A stretch of DNA of 64,000 nucleotides from Streptococcus pneumoniae (GTDB lineage Bacteria; Bacillota; Bacilli; Lactobacillales; Streptococcaceae), in assembly GCA_040719455.1 (NCBI GenBank), contig JBFDTN010000001.1:558001-622000 (forward strand), given 5' to 3'. The notes beneath the pieces were generated by a model that saw only the letters and a program-made list of their open reading frames with translations, had not been told where the DNA came from and searched no databases. This document shows, piece by piece, positions 56,101-64,000 of the stretch (position 1 is its first letter; each line of letters begins with the position of its first letter). The position numbers were made by a program, and so were the translations under genes.

Positions 56101-56670
56101 CGCTTAGCCCGTGAAAAGGAAGAAGCGGAAAAATTAGCCAAAGAACAAGCAGAAAAAGAAAAGGCGGAACAAGAGGCGAATAAAGACAAGGAGAGGGAAA
56201 CTCCTAGTCAGCCAGAAGTGAAGTCAGAAACTCCAAAAGAGCCAGTGACTCCTGCTCCAGAAACCAAGCCAGAACCTGCTAAACCAGAAGGTCCAACGGA
56301 ACCAGCTGAACCAGCTAAAAAACCAACCCATAGTGTCGGTGCCCCTGCCTTCCGCGAGGACCTTCCAGTCTTTGACTTATCTACCTTGGTGAAAGACGAA
56401 GAAAAGACTGAGAAGGAAGAAGAAGGCAAAGAACCAACAATTCCTGTCGAAACTCCAGCAGAAACACTGAAACCCACTCCTGTACCAGTACCAGCGGAGT
56501 ATGTGCTTAGCGATGTGGATGGAGATAGAGTACAAACTTCGTCTTATTCTCGCAAAGAAAAATATAAAAGATTACCCAAAACAAGTGCAAGAGAAAGTCT
56601 AGCTTTGATGGCGCTTGGAACAATTGTATCAAGTTTAGGACTTGCTATGAAAAGAAAAACTAACCGATAA
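53116..56670 (+). CDS. SEC10/PgrA-domain cell-wall-anchored surface protein
   Basis: 1184 residues from the ATG at 53116 (SD GAGGT 8 nt before). A GSIRK-type signal peptide (about 13-42) is followed by an Ala/Gln-rich coiled coil (about 50-300), a SEC10/PgrA surface-exclusion domain (about 310-560), a second coiled coil (about 575-830) and a highly charged EAER/AKAEAER heptad region (about 840-1060). A Pro-rich wall-spanning stretch leads to the sorting signal LPKTS plus hydrophobic helix and KRK tail. LPKTS departs from canonical LPxTG at the last position. The family includes surface-exclusion and adhesin-like proteins. GC content is above its neighbours. Confidence 0.88.
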   Translation: MSTHTNKTIHTHGSIRKLKAYGAVGVLAIGMMATVGTVQVKADEAGNAPALVATTTNEVTEAQVDQAKEQVVAAEQTLNQAQSNLATAEQAVPAVEAQYNTAAQAVETKQAEVKSAQNEVNQTPVAEAEKQVETTSQTVSTKEGEIKENQTAVSTLENEVAASTTAVTNAEKQVTNAEQAKVQADKQLAQDVADEKAAQAQVATSQAEVTTATATVATKEQKVATATQDVTAKGAEVKTAETKLAEAKAADAKRQQAIDVVQNQVTTSQTQVTNAENQLKTANSNLTTVQNAIATAQADVDKANLALGSIFTVQLSDTYKENLTKFYEARYVTKDTTEMNRIWKVLEAESDRLLEESINGKYLRHLRDSLNAIESNQRVVISKTASGLNSLTEADRLELAQFAQVMINDARSQVGITSKALISTGSMKIADMVAKEYLADNWDSEKGHDIQGLIRVKDRTGQKLDEDFSRQPHTYSTTDYTMTSLKVQVASFLEGMLLDDYSSSQHFGHAISLLNLDSKFRDARKGDQYFGLSGYTGSKNSGYLLEFTDGPAKPEYAGTPIANPISKEALQEAVRTAEGKLATAQSKLAPAEALVATAQSKLQSAQSDLRTAERTLANAKAVPVQTPKAQATLDTAKANLASAEATLTTAQTELATAKADLTKKQAALNEAQKALTLAQADVATSQANVESKTQALTTAQAPLASAQKTMADKKAALSEKQTALTTAQRELAKAQDALKAAKNNLATAKSNAQKLANLKVELEALQKEAETAKQTLDAAKAQVATLTKEKNTAQSNYDKAVNNLKVLEAQYKAYQDYLAAKAEADRLEQERLEAERKAEEARQKAEQDAKAKEEAERLAAEAKAKAEAERLAREQAEKARIEAEKKAKEEADRLEAERLAKELAEKEAAAKAEAERIAKDQAEKEAAAKAEAERLAREKAEQEAKAKAEAERLEKERKEAEEKAKAEKDAAEKARLEAEAKAKAEEEAKAKAEAERLAREKEEAEKLAKEQAEKEKAEQEANKDKERETPSQPEVKSETPKEPVTPAPETKPEPAKPEGPTEPAEPAKKPTHSVGAPAFREDLPVFDLSTLVKDEEKTEKEEEGKEPTIPVETPAETLKPTPVPVPAEYVLSDVDGDRVQTSSYSRKEKYKRLPKTSARESLALMALGTIVSSLGLAMKRKTNR
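55575..56170 (+). repeat. Degenerate coding repeat region (EAER/AKAEAER)
   Basis: Many 21- to 39-bp degenerate repeats rich in GAAGCAGAA and AAAGCGGAA, encoding alanine-, glutamate- and lysine-rich helical repeats. Such tracts vary in copy number between strains. Confidence 0.7.
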
Positions 56671-57045
56671 GGAGAAATTGTGGAAATAAGATAGATGTCA
56701 GAAATGACATTTTAACAAAAATATGATATAATACAAAAAAAGTAAAAATAACTAAAGTAACAGAAATAAAGTAAAAGAGAAAAGTAAAAAACAATAAGGG
56801 AGGCTAAAACCAACTATAAATTGGTTTTAGTCAGACCTATGAAGTCGATTTTACTACTAGCTCATGCAGCTACTCGTTTATCAGAATTTGAGAGGTGTTA
56901 CTTTTGTTATTCGATAAATTTATAATACAACAACGATCAATGAATGAACTCATCGATGTTTTCTTTTTGCAGTATTCTGCAATTGAAAATGATGATACTG
57001 ATTTGGTCGTTTTTTTGCGTTCATTTTCTTCTAACAGGGGGTGTT
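56671..57045. other. Junction between surface-protein gene and Tn554-like module
   Basis: It holds a perfect 10-bp inverted repeat CTAAAACCAA / TTGGTTTTAG (56804-56813 and 56821-56830). A 55-codon frame at 56904-57068 (TTG start after GAGAGG) overlaps the recombinase start in another frame; I do not recognise it and cannot tell whether it is expressed. The left end of the transposon probably lies here. Confidence 0.5.
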
Positions 57046-58314
57046 ATGAAGTTCGTTTGCTATAAGCATTCCCTGATTTTAGGCGATAATCGGATTGTTA
57101 CAAAACAATTTATCGCTCTAAAGCAAGAAGATAGCAGTTTAAAATTTACCAATTTCCATCGTTATGTGAAATCCGCTTCCAAGATAAAATCAATCTCGGA
57201 TGATGGAAACAAACGGTTCTCCTATGTGATTAAGTTTCTAAATTATATCTTTGCTAAGTGTGGCATTAAGAACCTAGACCAACTAACCCTTGAAATGGTT
57301 AAAGACTTTCTCATGCATTATGGACTAGGGACCTTACCCGGTGATACAAAGCATCGCAAGAAAAGCACTGTTGAGATTTGCGTGAATGCAGTTCTTGACT
57401 TCTTAACGCTTTACCTCGATGAACGAAAGGGCAAAGCATTACTGACCTCTAAAGAGCTCTATACAAGTACCTCCTTCACCAATAAAAGAGGGAGGTTAAT
57501 TAAGCGTAAAGAGCCTAGGTTTGAAGTGTTTTATGACGATAGCCATACCGAGCAGATGATATTTCGTGACATGCCGAATGCTGCTTTTGAAATGCTTTTT
57601 GCTCACATAGCTAAACAGCACAAAGATTTACTCATGGTAGTGGCATTAGGAGCTTTTGTTGGTTTACGCCCCTCTGAAGCCTGTAATGTGAGAAGAGAAG
57701 ATAGTCCGCTCGGTCCGGGTATTCTCTTTCACCAGAGTTATGGTGAGACCTTTAAGATAGAGATTGACTTGAGAAAGGAAATACCTTTGAGAAGCGATTT
57801 AAAGCCCACAGGACGGATTAAGAAAGAGAGAATGCAGTCTGTACCATTTATCTTCCTTGAGGTCTTTCTTGATACCTATAACGACTATATGGAATATATG
57901 GAGGGAAAGAAGTACGAGAAGGATTATGGGCCATTAAATTTGAACAAACAAGGTAAGGCATTAACATATGATGTCTATTATCAACGTTTTCGCCGCATTA
58001 TCCGAGAGGAGATGATACCACTGTATCTTAGATCAGATGATGCAGAAGTTGTCTTTTTTGGTCAACTATTACAGGAGCATAATATCTCCCCTCATATTTT
58101 TAGACACTGGTACACCACACAGTTAGTTTTATCAGGCGTTAATGAGATTAGCGAACTCATGTCAGCTAGAGGAGATAAGTCACCAGAAAGTGCTTGGGTG
58201 TATCTTCAAAACAAAGGTGAGATCGCCAAACAGTATGGTCAGGTTAACAATGGGGTGTTTGATTATCTTAATTGGCAAGCTAGTGAATTATTTAGTTCAG
58301 CGAAAGGAGAATGA
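57046..58314 (+). CDS. Tyrosine recombinase 1 (Tn554 TnpA-like)
   Basis: 422 residues from the ATG at 57046, chosen for the AGGGGG SD; the frame is open 34 codons further but that part looks like noise. Catalytic residues: Arg in GAFVGLRPSEACN (about 207), HIFRH box (about 351-355) and Tyr in SAWVYLQNKG. It overlaps the next gene by an ATGA. Tn554 TnpA is similar in size (361) and position. Confidence 0.85.
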   Translation: MKFVCYKHSLILGDNRIVTKQFIALKQEDSSLKFTNFHRYVKSASKIKSISDDGNKRFSYVIKFLNYIFAKCGIKNLDQLTLEMVKDFLMHYGLGTLPGDTKHRKKSTVEICVNAVLDFLTLYLDERKGKALLTSKELYTSTSFTNKRGRLIKRKEPRFEVFYDDSHTEQMIFRDMPNAAFEMLFAHIAKQHKDLLMVVALGAFVGLRPSEACNVRREDSPLGPGILFHQSYGETFKIEIDLRKEIPLRSDLKPTGRIKKERMQSVPFIFLEVFLDTYNDYMEYMEGKKYEKDYGPLNLNKQGKALTYDVYYQRFRRIIREEMIPLYLRSDDAEVVFFGQLLQEHNISPHIFRHWYTTQLVLSGVNEISELMSARGDKSPESAWVYLQNKGEIAKQYGQVNNGVFDYLNWQASELFSSAKGE

Positions 58315-60092
58315 ATTTGCCTTATTTAATTAAGGATTGTCTAGAAAAGACCTTGAAACAATTAGAGAAAAATACACCTAAAATTAGGGATAAAGTGAGT
58401 CATTTTTTACTAAATAACAACTGGTTCGGAATCGATATAAATACTGATACTTTTACTGTCTCGGAAGAAGATGCCATTTTTCTGTCAGATCAGATAAAAT
58501 GCTACTTGGCAGGTCCTACAGGTTTAGAATCCATTACAGAAATCTTCGAGCAAAAATTTCCTAGCACTTATAAATATTTTCAACATTTTGCAGATAGGAG
58601 GAATATTGACAAATCTAGCCAGTTTTATTTACAAGACTTCTTAGCATACTATTTAGAAAAAGACTTATTTCTATACAGTGATAACGAACTAGAAAAGTTA
58701 GTAGAGCAAGCAACTGAAGGTTTGACTAAAATACAAGGTCAGATATTAATATCATTTTTTGATTGGTTGCTTGTTACTAGAAAGACACGCTATCGTAGAT
58801 CGTATGAGATGACTCAGCGCTACACACTTAAAGATAAGAATGCTGCCTATGAGTTGAATGATTACCTAGAGCTAATGTACTACCTTTTTAACGACAACTA
58901 TATTGTCAAAAATAATATGCTTTATCAAGCAGCTTGTTCAAAAGATTATGCAGATACATGGCTCTATTTAGCTTTACATTTCATCTGTGCTCTCAGAACA
59001 ACAGATTTAGAAAGACTAGGACATCCACAGCTTCCTCAGGAACCTAAAGCAGTATTATCAGCTATTAAAGATGGAACTTGGCAAAGTAGCGAAGCTAGAT
59101 TTATCCTTCTTAGTATGACGACTAGATTAAGCTATCTAAATATGACACCAAATAAAACCAAGAGGACAAATGATGTTAGTCAACTTAAGTTTCATGTTCC
59201 AGAAAGTTGTCAAGTCCTTATTGGAACACTATTTGCGATTTGTGAGGCTCATTATCAGATAAGAAATGGAAGTGGAAACAAACCTTTAATTCGTAAGATT
59301 GCTGATTATGAGCGAATTAATCGCTTTATGGGAGAGGAGATTGGCAGTTTCTTTTTGGAAAGAGATTTTAGCAGTCGTTCAGCAAATAAGTCTTACTTAC
59401 AAGCTGTAGCTATGTTGTCAGATGATATTTTAGAGGAAAAATCTGAACTGAATATCAAGGGTTATTTTCTTGCAGCATTGGCAAGAAGTCATAAAGGTTC
59501 CTATGATGAGTTCGCTCAAACAACCACAGCTTATCTCAAAGATGCTCAATTAGGTCAGTTAAAACCTGAAATGGTAGCTAAGGAATTATTTGAACGTGGC
59601 GTATTATCAATGGTGCCTTCTATGTTACTCACGATAGTGACTAGAGGAAAATATAAGGAGCTCAGTCCTAGCCAACAAACCCAGATGATTAAAGAATTAG
59701 ACTTAACTCCTGCGGAAATTGAAAAGACTTTAGAATTGACTGTTAGAGCAGATAGTCGCTCAAAAAAAGCACTGCAAATAGTAGTAGAAGAAGATCTTCA
59801 GCCTAACCAGATCCTAACTGTCTGTCATCGCATTGGTAATGGTGAGGCTTTCTCCAAGCAAGTGGAGAGCATGTGTCTATTATCTGCCTTAGGAAAACTA
59901 TGCCCTTATGATGACCGGCAACATTGTGTTGGATGTCAATATGAACTTCAAACTAAGTCAACCTTCTTATTACTTATCGGAGAGTTTAATCGGTTAAATA
60001 GGCGTTATAGTAAGGTGAAAAATGATTTAGAACGTGGCAAAATTAGAAGCATTTTAGAGCAACAGATAAAACCTTGTTTAACAGAGATGTAG
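58311..60092 (+). CDS. Tyrosine recombinase 2 (Tn554 TnpB-like), truncated by an amber codon
   Basis: 593 residues. Arg-containing ICALRTTDLERL (about 227), a degenerate C-terminal catalytic region (ALARSHKGSYDEFAQTTTAYL, about 385-405) and the Cys motif CPYDDRQHCVGCQYEL (about 540-555) typical of TnpB. After the TAG at 60090-60092 the same frame continues for 24 codons to a TGA at 60165-60167. That TGA overlaps the TTG start of the next gene, the usual coupled arrangement. The intact protein would thus be about 618 residues, close to Tn554 TnpB (630). Confidence 0.8.
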   Translation: MNLPYLIKDCLEKTLKQLEKNTPKIRDKVSHFLLNNNWFGIDINTDTFTVSEEDAIFLSDQIKCYLAGPTGLESITEIFEQKFPSTYKYFQHFADRRNIDKSSQFYLQDFLAYYLEKDLFLYSDNELEKLVEQATEGLTKIQGQILISFFDWLLVTRKTRYRRSYEMTQRYTLKDKNAAYELNDYLELMYYLFNDNYIVKNNMLYQAACSKDYADTWLYLALHFICALRTTDLERLGHPQLPQEPKAVLSAIKDGTWQSSEARFILLSMTTRLSYLNMTPNKTKRTNDVSQLKFHVPESCQVLIGTLFAICEAHYQIRNGSGNKPLIRKIADYERINRFMGEEIGSFFLERDFSSRSANKSYLQAVAMLSDDILEEKSELNIKGYFLAALARSHKGSYDEFAQTTTAYLKDAQLGQLKPEMVAKELFERGVLSMVPSMLLTIVTRGKYKELSPSQQTQMIKELDLTPAEIEKTLELTVRADSRSKKALQIVVEEDLQPNQILTVCHRIGNGEAFSKQVESMCLLSALGKLCPYDDRQHCVGCQYELQTKSTFLLLIGEFNRLNRRYSKVKNDLERGKIRSILEQQIKPCLTEM

Positions 60093-60163
60093 CAGGCTCT
60101 TTCTGATCAATATGGGGAGGAAGCACTGCATGATTATGAAGAAATTATTAAGGAGTTAGTCAA

Positions 60164-61825
60164 TTGAACAATCAAGTTAAGTTATTCCGTACAGTTCATC
60201 ATGCCATAGAGTTTGACTACGCCATGATAGATTATGCTTCGGAGTGTTTTGAAGACTATGTAGAAAAGGGAATTATTCTCACACAAGATTTTGATTCACA
60301 CAAGTGGCAAATGACAAATGAATATGCCAATATTAGTTTTCTATTTAATATCAATACCTTTCAATATAATCGCTATTATGAACCATTATTTAGAGTATCC
60401 TACGCTGAATTTGTAGACTACTTAAAGAGTTTTATAGTTTTATCAATGGATAAGCATGTTTTGCCATCGCTACAACAATTCTTACGCGATATAAAACGTC
60501 TTGTCAAAGAGACTAAGCAGAATATATTGGAGGATGTTACTAGTATCAAAATTTCCTCACCGACATTATGTATAGATTTTTTCTCTAGCTTACCATGTTA
60601 TGAAGATATTTTACTGAATCAGCTAATGGAAAAATTAGATAATATGATTACCACTCAATACGCCTTTAAACCAAAGCAACAACGACAACTTGCTCAATTT
60701 CAGTCCTATTTTACGTTTAATGATATCCTAGTCGATTACTGGTCTAAAGAATTATCAGAGGAGGAGCGACTCTTTTACTATCCTCTCTATCTTTGGTGGC
60801 AAATTACAGCAGTGCTACCTCTTAGACCAAGAGAATTTCTCTTAACGCCTCAAGACTGTCTATCTGAGAACGATGGCAAGTTTTTCTTAACACTGAGACG
60901 AAATAATTTGAAAGGGAAAGGTAAAAGCGTATCTCATAAGATTTCAGAAGACTACTATCAAACAACTTATGAAATCCCTCAGAAACTAGCGAACTCAATT
61001 CAAGAATATTTGAGTTTGACTAAGGATCAAGTTGCTACAGAATTATGTACCTTATTTGCGTTAGATTCCCACTATAAAAAATGGAATAGAAGTGCGGGTT
61101 CAAATAATCGATTCTTAACTTATACTAATCTTAATACAATATTGAAGTATTTCTTTAAAGAAATTATCTCAGAAAGATATGGCTACATGGTGCATTATAT
61201 CAACTCGCCAATCCGCTTGAAAGAGAATGAAATTAACTATATCCATATCGGGGATACTAGGCACATTGCTATGATCAATCTAATCGCAGAGGGGAGTAGC
61301 CCAGTGACTGCTATGCTTCTAGCAGGGCATGATAACGTAGCAACATCATCTCATTATTTCTCTAATCTCAGTCAATTTATTGAATGTCGTAGTTATCAGA
61401 TGTACCGTAAGTTGACTGGTTCGCAGACAACCTATGAAATCAGTAAATCTCAACCTAGATATACCATTGGAAAAAATTTTGTTCAACTTGATAATAAAGG
61501 GAGGTGTTATTCTCCGAGGTATGCAACAGGTGATTTTTCGGATTGTTTGAAAGTTATCAGCTCCCATGCTGAACTCGGAGCTTGTACCAGTTGTCCATTT
61601 TACCGTAAGTTGGGAAAAGATTATTTCTCTATGGATAACTCTTATAAGAAATCAATAGATGAAGAAGCTTTAATCGTAGATCAGGCGATTAAACAAGTTA
61701 GAGAAGGTAAAGGTCATATAGAAGAGATTGGTGAGGCCTTATTAAAATTAAAAACAGTTAGTCATTCTTATCAGGAATACTTGATAGCCAAACAACTTAG
61801 AACTACGGAGGAAACAGATGGCTAG
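60164..61825 (+). CDS. Tyrosine recombinase 3 of the Tn554-like module
   Basis: 553 residues with TTG start; AAGGAG lies 8 nt upstream. Catalytic Arg in LPLRPREFLLTP (about 227), box HIGDTRHIAM (about 364-373), LLAGHDNVATSSHYFSN with His and Tyr (about 386-400), and a Cys cluster C-x-C-type near the C-terminus (GACTSCPFYRKL). A third recombinase is absent from classical Tn554; trios occur in RIT elements, which have different partners. It overlaps the next gene by 8 bp. Confidence 0.8.
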   Translation: MNNQVKLFRTVHHAIEFDYAMIDYASECFEDYVEKGIILTQDFDSHKWQMTNEYANISFLFNINTFQYNRYYEPLFRVSYAEFVDYLKSFIVLSMDKHVLPSLQQFLRDIKRLVKETKQNILEDVTSIKISSPTLCIDFFSSLPCYEDILLNQLMEKLDNMITTQYAFKPKQQRQLAQFQSYFTFNDILVDYWSKELSEEERLFYYPLYLWWQITAVLPLRPREFLLTPQDCLSENDGKFFLTLRRNNLKGKGKSVSHKISEDYYQTTYEIPQKLANSIQEYLSLTKDQVATELCTLFALDSHYKKWNRSAGSNNRFLTYTNLNTILKYFFKEIISERYGYMVHYINSPIRLKENEINYIHIGDTRHIAMINLIAEGSSPVTAMLLAGHDNVATSSHYFSNLSQFIECRSYQMYRKLTGSQTTYEISKSQPRYTIGKNFVQLDNKGRCYSPRYATGDFSDCLKVISSHAELGACTSCPFYRKLGKDYFSMDNSYKKSIDEEALIVDQAIKQVREGKGHIEEIGEALLKLKTVSHSYQEYLIAKQLRTTEETDG

Positions 61826-62522
61826 GCAGAAATATATTTCAGATGAAGATTTAATCAATTTATTTGAGCAATATCTAATCTCTCACTGTTCAAACGATCC
61901 AAATTTAGTCAAGATTTCACAATTTGGAAATTTTGTTAGGAAAAAAGGATATCCAAATGTGGCTGATACAACTATCAGAAGAAACACAGTCTTTAGACAA
62001 ACTCTTGAATTTCATAAACAGGAGTTCGAAGATGACGATTATCAAACTATTATTACTTATAAAACACTGGATGTCGAGAATTTCCTAGCTATAAATCGCA
62101 CTCCAGTAGCTTTAAAATCTGCACTCGTAGAGTTGAATCAGTACTACAAAAAGATAGTAGATTATGCGACTAGTTTTAAGCAAGAAGCAGACAGGCTTAG
62201 AGCAGAAGTTAAAATTTTAGAAGCTAAGAATGAAACATTAAGTAAAAAACTAAAGGATGATAGGGATTTAGAGCATGAGAACAAGAAACTACGTTCTATT
62301 GTTAAAACAAGCATCTACCCCGAAATAGCCAATGAACTGCTAAAAGCTGAAGGCTTACTAAAATCCGATAATCAGATAATAACGGATGAGTATTTATCTA
62401 ACCATATTATTACAGCTGATTCGGAAATAAATTTCCATGATTCAACTGAACAAAAAGATATGGGCGAACAAAATAAGATTATCAGTATCAAGAATATGCT
62501 GGATAGCAAGACAAAATATTAG
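61818..62522 (+). CDS. TnpC-like coiled-coil protein (DUF6262-like)
   Basis: 234 residues. A compact N-terminal domain with an HTH-like segment (YPNVADTTIRRNTVFRQTL, about 46-64) precedes a long coiled coil (about 115-160, SFKQEADRLRAEVKILEAKNETLSKKL shortened here). TnpC of Tn554 is an orientation and frequency accessory factor with similar organisation. Confidence 0.65.
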   Translation: MARQKYISDEDLINLFEQYLISHCSNDPNLVKISQFGNFVRKKGYPNVADTTIRRNTVFRQTLEFHKQEFEDDDYQTIITYKTLDVENFLAINRTPVALKSALVELNQYYKKIVDYATSFKQEADRLRAEVKILEAKNETLSKKLKDDRDLEHENKKLRSIVKTSIYPEIANELLKAEGLLKSDNQIITDEYLSNHIITADSEINFHDSTEQKDMGEQNKIISIKNMLDSKTKY

Positions 62523-62533
62523 GAGAATGACTA

Positions 62534-64000
62534 ATGATATATGTAGTTCAAGAAATCCCTAAATTGTTGAAATATTGGGATTTTGAATATAATGATTATT
62601 TAAACATTGAAACTGCTAAGGTAAATAGTAGAATTCAAGCTCACTGGCGATGTCCTTCTTGTCTTTATGGTTGGGAGGATTCAATTGTTAAAACGTATAA
62701 TCGAAGCGCTAAGAACGATAATTTTTGTCCCTGTTGTAGTTTAGGAGAATTGCTAGTCAAAGAAAAGAATAGTATTTTTGCTGTTTATCCGAGTATTATT
62801 CAATATCTTAATTTTCACTATGAGAATCAAGAAACTATTGATGAACTACTTAAATCTGAAAAATTCAATTCAAAACGCGTCTTTCATTTCAAATGTCCAA
62901 CATGTCATATAGGATGGAGAGGTACAGCGATTAATTATAGATTGTTCCAATCTGAAAATCAAGAATTATTTCATATCAATTGTAATGAGTGGGCTTCTCG
63001 TTTTTATTATTATGAAGTTTATCCAAATCTCAAAAAAATTTATAAGCAAGAATCTAATAAAATTGATTTCAATGGTTTAAAACTCAGTGATAATGTAACG
63101 ATACCTTATTATTGGGAATGTGATAACTGTCACTATGAATTTAAAATATCAATCGATACTCTGTTTAGCAGAATTAAGAATAAAGGGTCTTATTGTACGG
63201 AATGCAAAAACTCTTTTGACAAACTACTGGATATAAATTTAATGGAAGCTCCATTGTCTTTCCTAAATCCTAAAGATCTAATAGAATGGGCAGATAACAA
63301 CATTTTTTCAACAAATCAAGTTGATTCTCTGTCGAATATTGCAGTAAATTGGAAATGTTCTATTTGTCACGGAGAATACACTTGCTCAGTCATAGATAAA
63401 AATAAGCAATCTTGTCCTTATTGCAATGATAAAGAGATGTTAAGAGGGTTCAACACATTAGAAATAACCCATTCTTATTTACAAAAGTTTTGGAATCCTA
63501 ATAATCATAAAATTTTAAGTGACTTTTGGAAAAAATCACATGAGGTTATCATGTGGACTTGTCCTTGTTGTCAGATTGATTTTCAGTGTAGTCCTAACGA
63601 AATGGTTTCTCGAACGGATTTAGAGAACCAAAACTTTCAAACATGCCCTAATATGTGTGATTGGGGTGGAGAAGTTTTTAACAATGATATATTACGTGAT
63701 TATCCAATTTTAAAAGCCGAGTGGAGTCCTAAAAACAAAATTCCTATTCACTTTGCACTAACTCATATTGAAACAAAAAAATATTGGTGGAATTGCTCTA
63801 CCTGTAATGGAGAATATCAATGTTCAATACCTATACGGAAAGAACTAGCGATTTCCTGTCCATACTGTAATCATGAAAAACCATTGAAAGGATTTAATAC
63901 TCTATTAGATCTATATCCAGATCTAGCAAACATGTGGAGCTCTAAAAACAGTGTAACATTAGAGAAAATTCTACCAAATGAAGCAGAAAAAAGACAAAGT
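62534..64000 (+). CDS. Multi zinc-ribbon protein (DUF4379-like), runs off the window
   Basis: 489 residues visible, no stop before the edge; SD AGGAG. At least six repeats of about 60-75 residues have the form tryptophan, short spacer, CxxC, then a second CxxC 25-40 residues later. Visible pairs are CPSC/CPCC, CPTC, CDNC/CTEC, CSIC/CPYC, CPCC and CSTC/CPYC, often after a WNP or WSPKN-type turn. This is the treble-clef/zinc-ribbon repeat of DUF4379; in other bacteria such arrays often precede a nuclease domain, which would lie beyond the edge. It is the first cargo or accessory gene of the transposon. Confidence 0.75.
   Translation, partial: MIYVVQEIPKLLKYWDFEYNDYLNIETAKVNSRIQAHWRCPSCLYGWEDSIVKTYNRSAKNDNFCPCCSLGELLVKEKNSIFAVYPSIIQYLNFHYENQETIDELLKSEKFNSKRVFHFKCPTCHIGWRGTAINYRLFQSENQELFHINCNEWASRFYYYEVYPNLKKIYKQESNKIDFNGLKLSDNVTIPYYWECDNCHYEFKISIDTLFSRIKNKGSYCTECKNSFDKLLDINLMEAPLSFLNPKDLIEWADNNIFSTNQVDSLSNIAVNWKCSICHGEYTCSVIDKNKQSCPYCNDKEMLRGFNTLEITHSYLQKFWNPNNHKILSDFWKKSHEVIMWTCPCCQIDFQCSPNEMVSRTDLENQNFQTCPNMCDWGGEVFNNDILRDYPILKAEWSPKNKIPIHFALTHIETKKYWWNCSTCNGEYQCSIPIRKELAISCPYCNHEKPLKGFNTLLDLYPDLANMWSSKNSVTLEKILPNEAEKRQS

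Larger units (their letters stand above)
57046..64000 (+). mobile_element. Tn554-like transposon with three tyrosine recombinases (partial)
   Basis: Five genes in one direction with overlapping or touching ends: recombinases 1, 2 and 3, a TnpC-like protein, and a zinc-ribbon protein cut by the window edge. Tn554 itself has TnpA, TnpB and TnpC; this module has an extra recombinase. The left end is somewhere in 56671-57045 and the right end is outside. Confidence 0.7.

Noticed and set aside
55875-56477. Long antisense frames opposite the surface-protein repeats
   Set aside because: They are Ser/Phe-rich mirror images of the Ala/Glu/Lys codons and have no SD.

Overview
The window is a low-GC Firmicute chromosome, almost certainly Streptococcus. 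Evidence includes the classical streptococcal core genes radC, rex, relQ-nadK-rluD-pta, mutY, dprA, topA, trmFO, guaA and ylxM-ffh. SigX/ComX cin-boxes (TACGAATA) lie in front of radC and dprA, and an acoABC-lpd-lplA cluster and a SEC10/PgrA-type wall protein are present. A naturally competent species is likely, but I cannot name it.

Layout. (1) 1-27930 is core chromosome: radC; a leftward run of prs, cysteine desulfurase, DUF1831, DUF4649, rex and a glutamine amidotransferase; a rightward operon relQ-nadK-rluD-pta; mutY, dprA, topA and trmFO; an acyltransferase broken by one stop codon; two esterases plus an ATP-grasp enzyme; the aco dehydrogenase complex, in which the lipoyl domain sits on E3 and is absent from E2; and a phosphohexomutase. 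(2) 27953-29376 holds a doubly damaged alpha/beta hydrolase and a YefM-YoeB toxin-antitoxin pair. (3) 29377-37264 is a 7.9-kb integrative element in the 3' end of guaA, bounded by 11-bp direct repeats. It carries an XRE repressor, a coiled-coil HTH protein, an HUH Rep with P-loop, a DUF3173 excisionase and a tyrosine integrase. It also has a large nested inverted repeat, TATATCC iterons and an Fst-type type I toxin-antitoxin locus. An IS110-family element and an IS630-family element have inserted into it, and the latter cuts the integrase in two. (4) guaA, a GntR regulator and ylxM-ffh return to core sequence.

(5) 41658-53115 is an AT-rich accessory island. Its centre is a candidate defence operon: an N6-adenine methylase, a 711-residue protein joining a MORC-like GHKL ATPase to a histidine-kinase-like ATPase, a receiver-like protein, and an HNH nuclease. 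A second, apparently identical IS110 copy separates the methylase from the ATPase. A Panacea-domain (DUF4065) antitoxin with a probable toxin partner follows, then an IS1381-like element and an XRE regulator.

(6) 53116-56670 encodes a 1184-residue wall-anchored SEC10/PgrA surface protein. (7) 57046 to the end is a Tn554-like module: three different tyrosine recombinases, a TnpC-like coiled-coil protein and a multi-zinc-ribbon protein that runs off the window.

The most novel items are the methylase/MORC-kinase/receiver/HNH operon, the IS110 insertions placed exactly between Shine-Dalgarno and start codon in two unrelated loci, the unreported-looking Fst locus at the element's attR, and the three-recombinase transposon with zinc-ribbon cargo.
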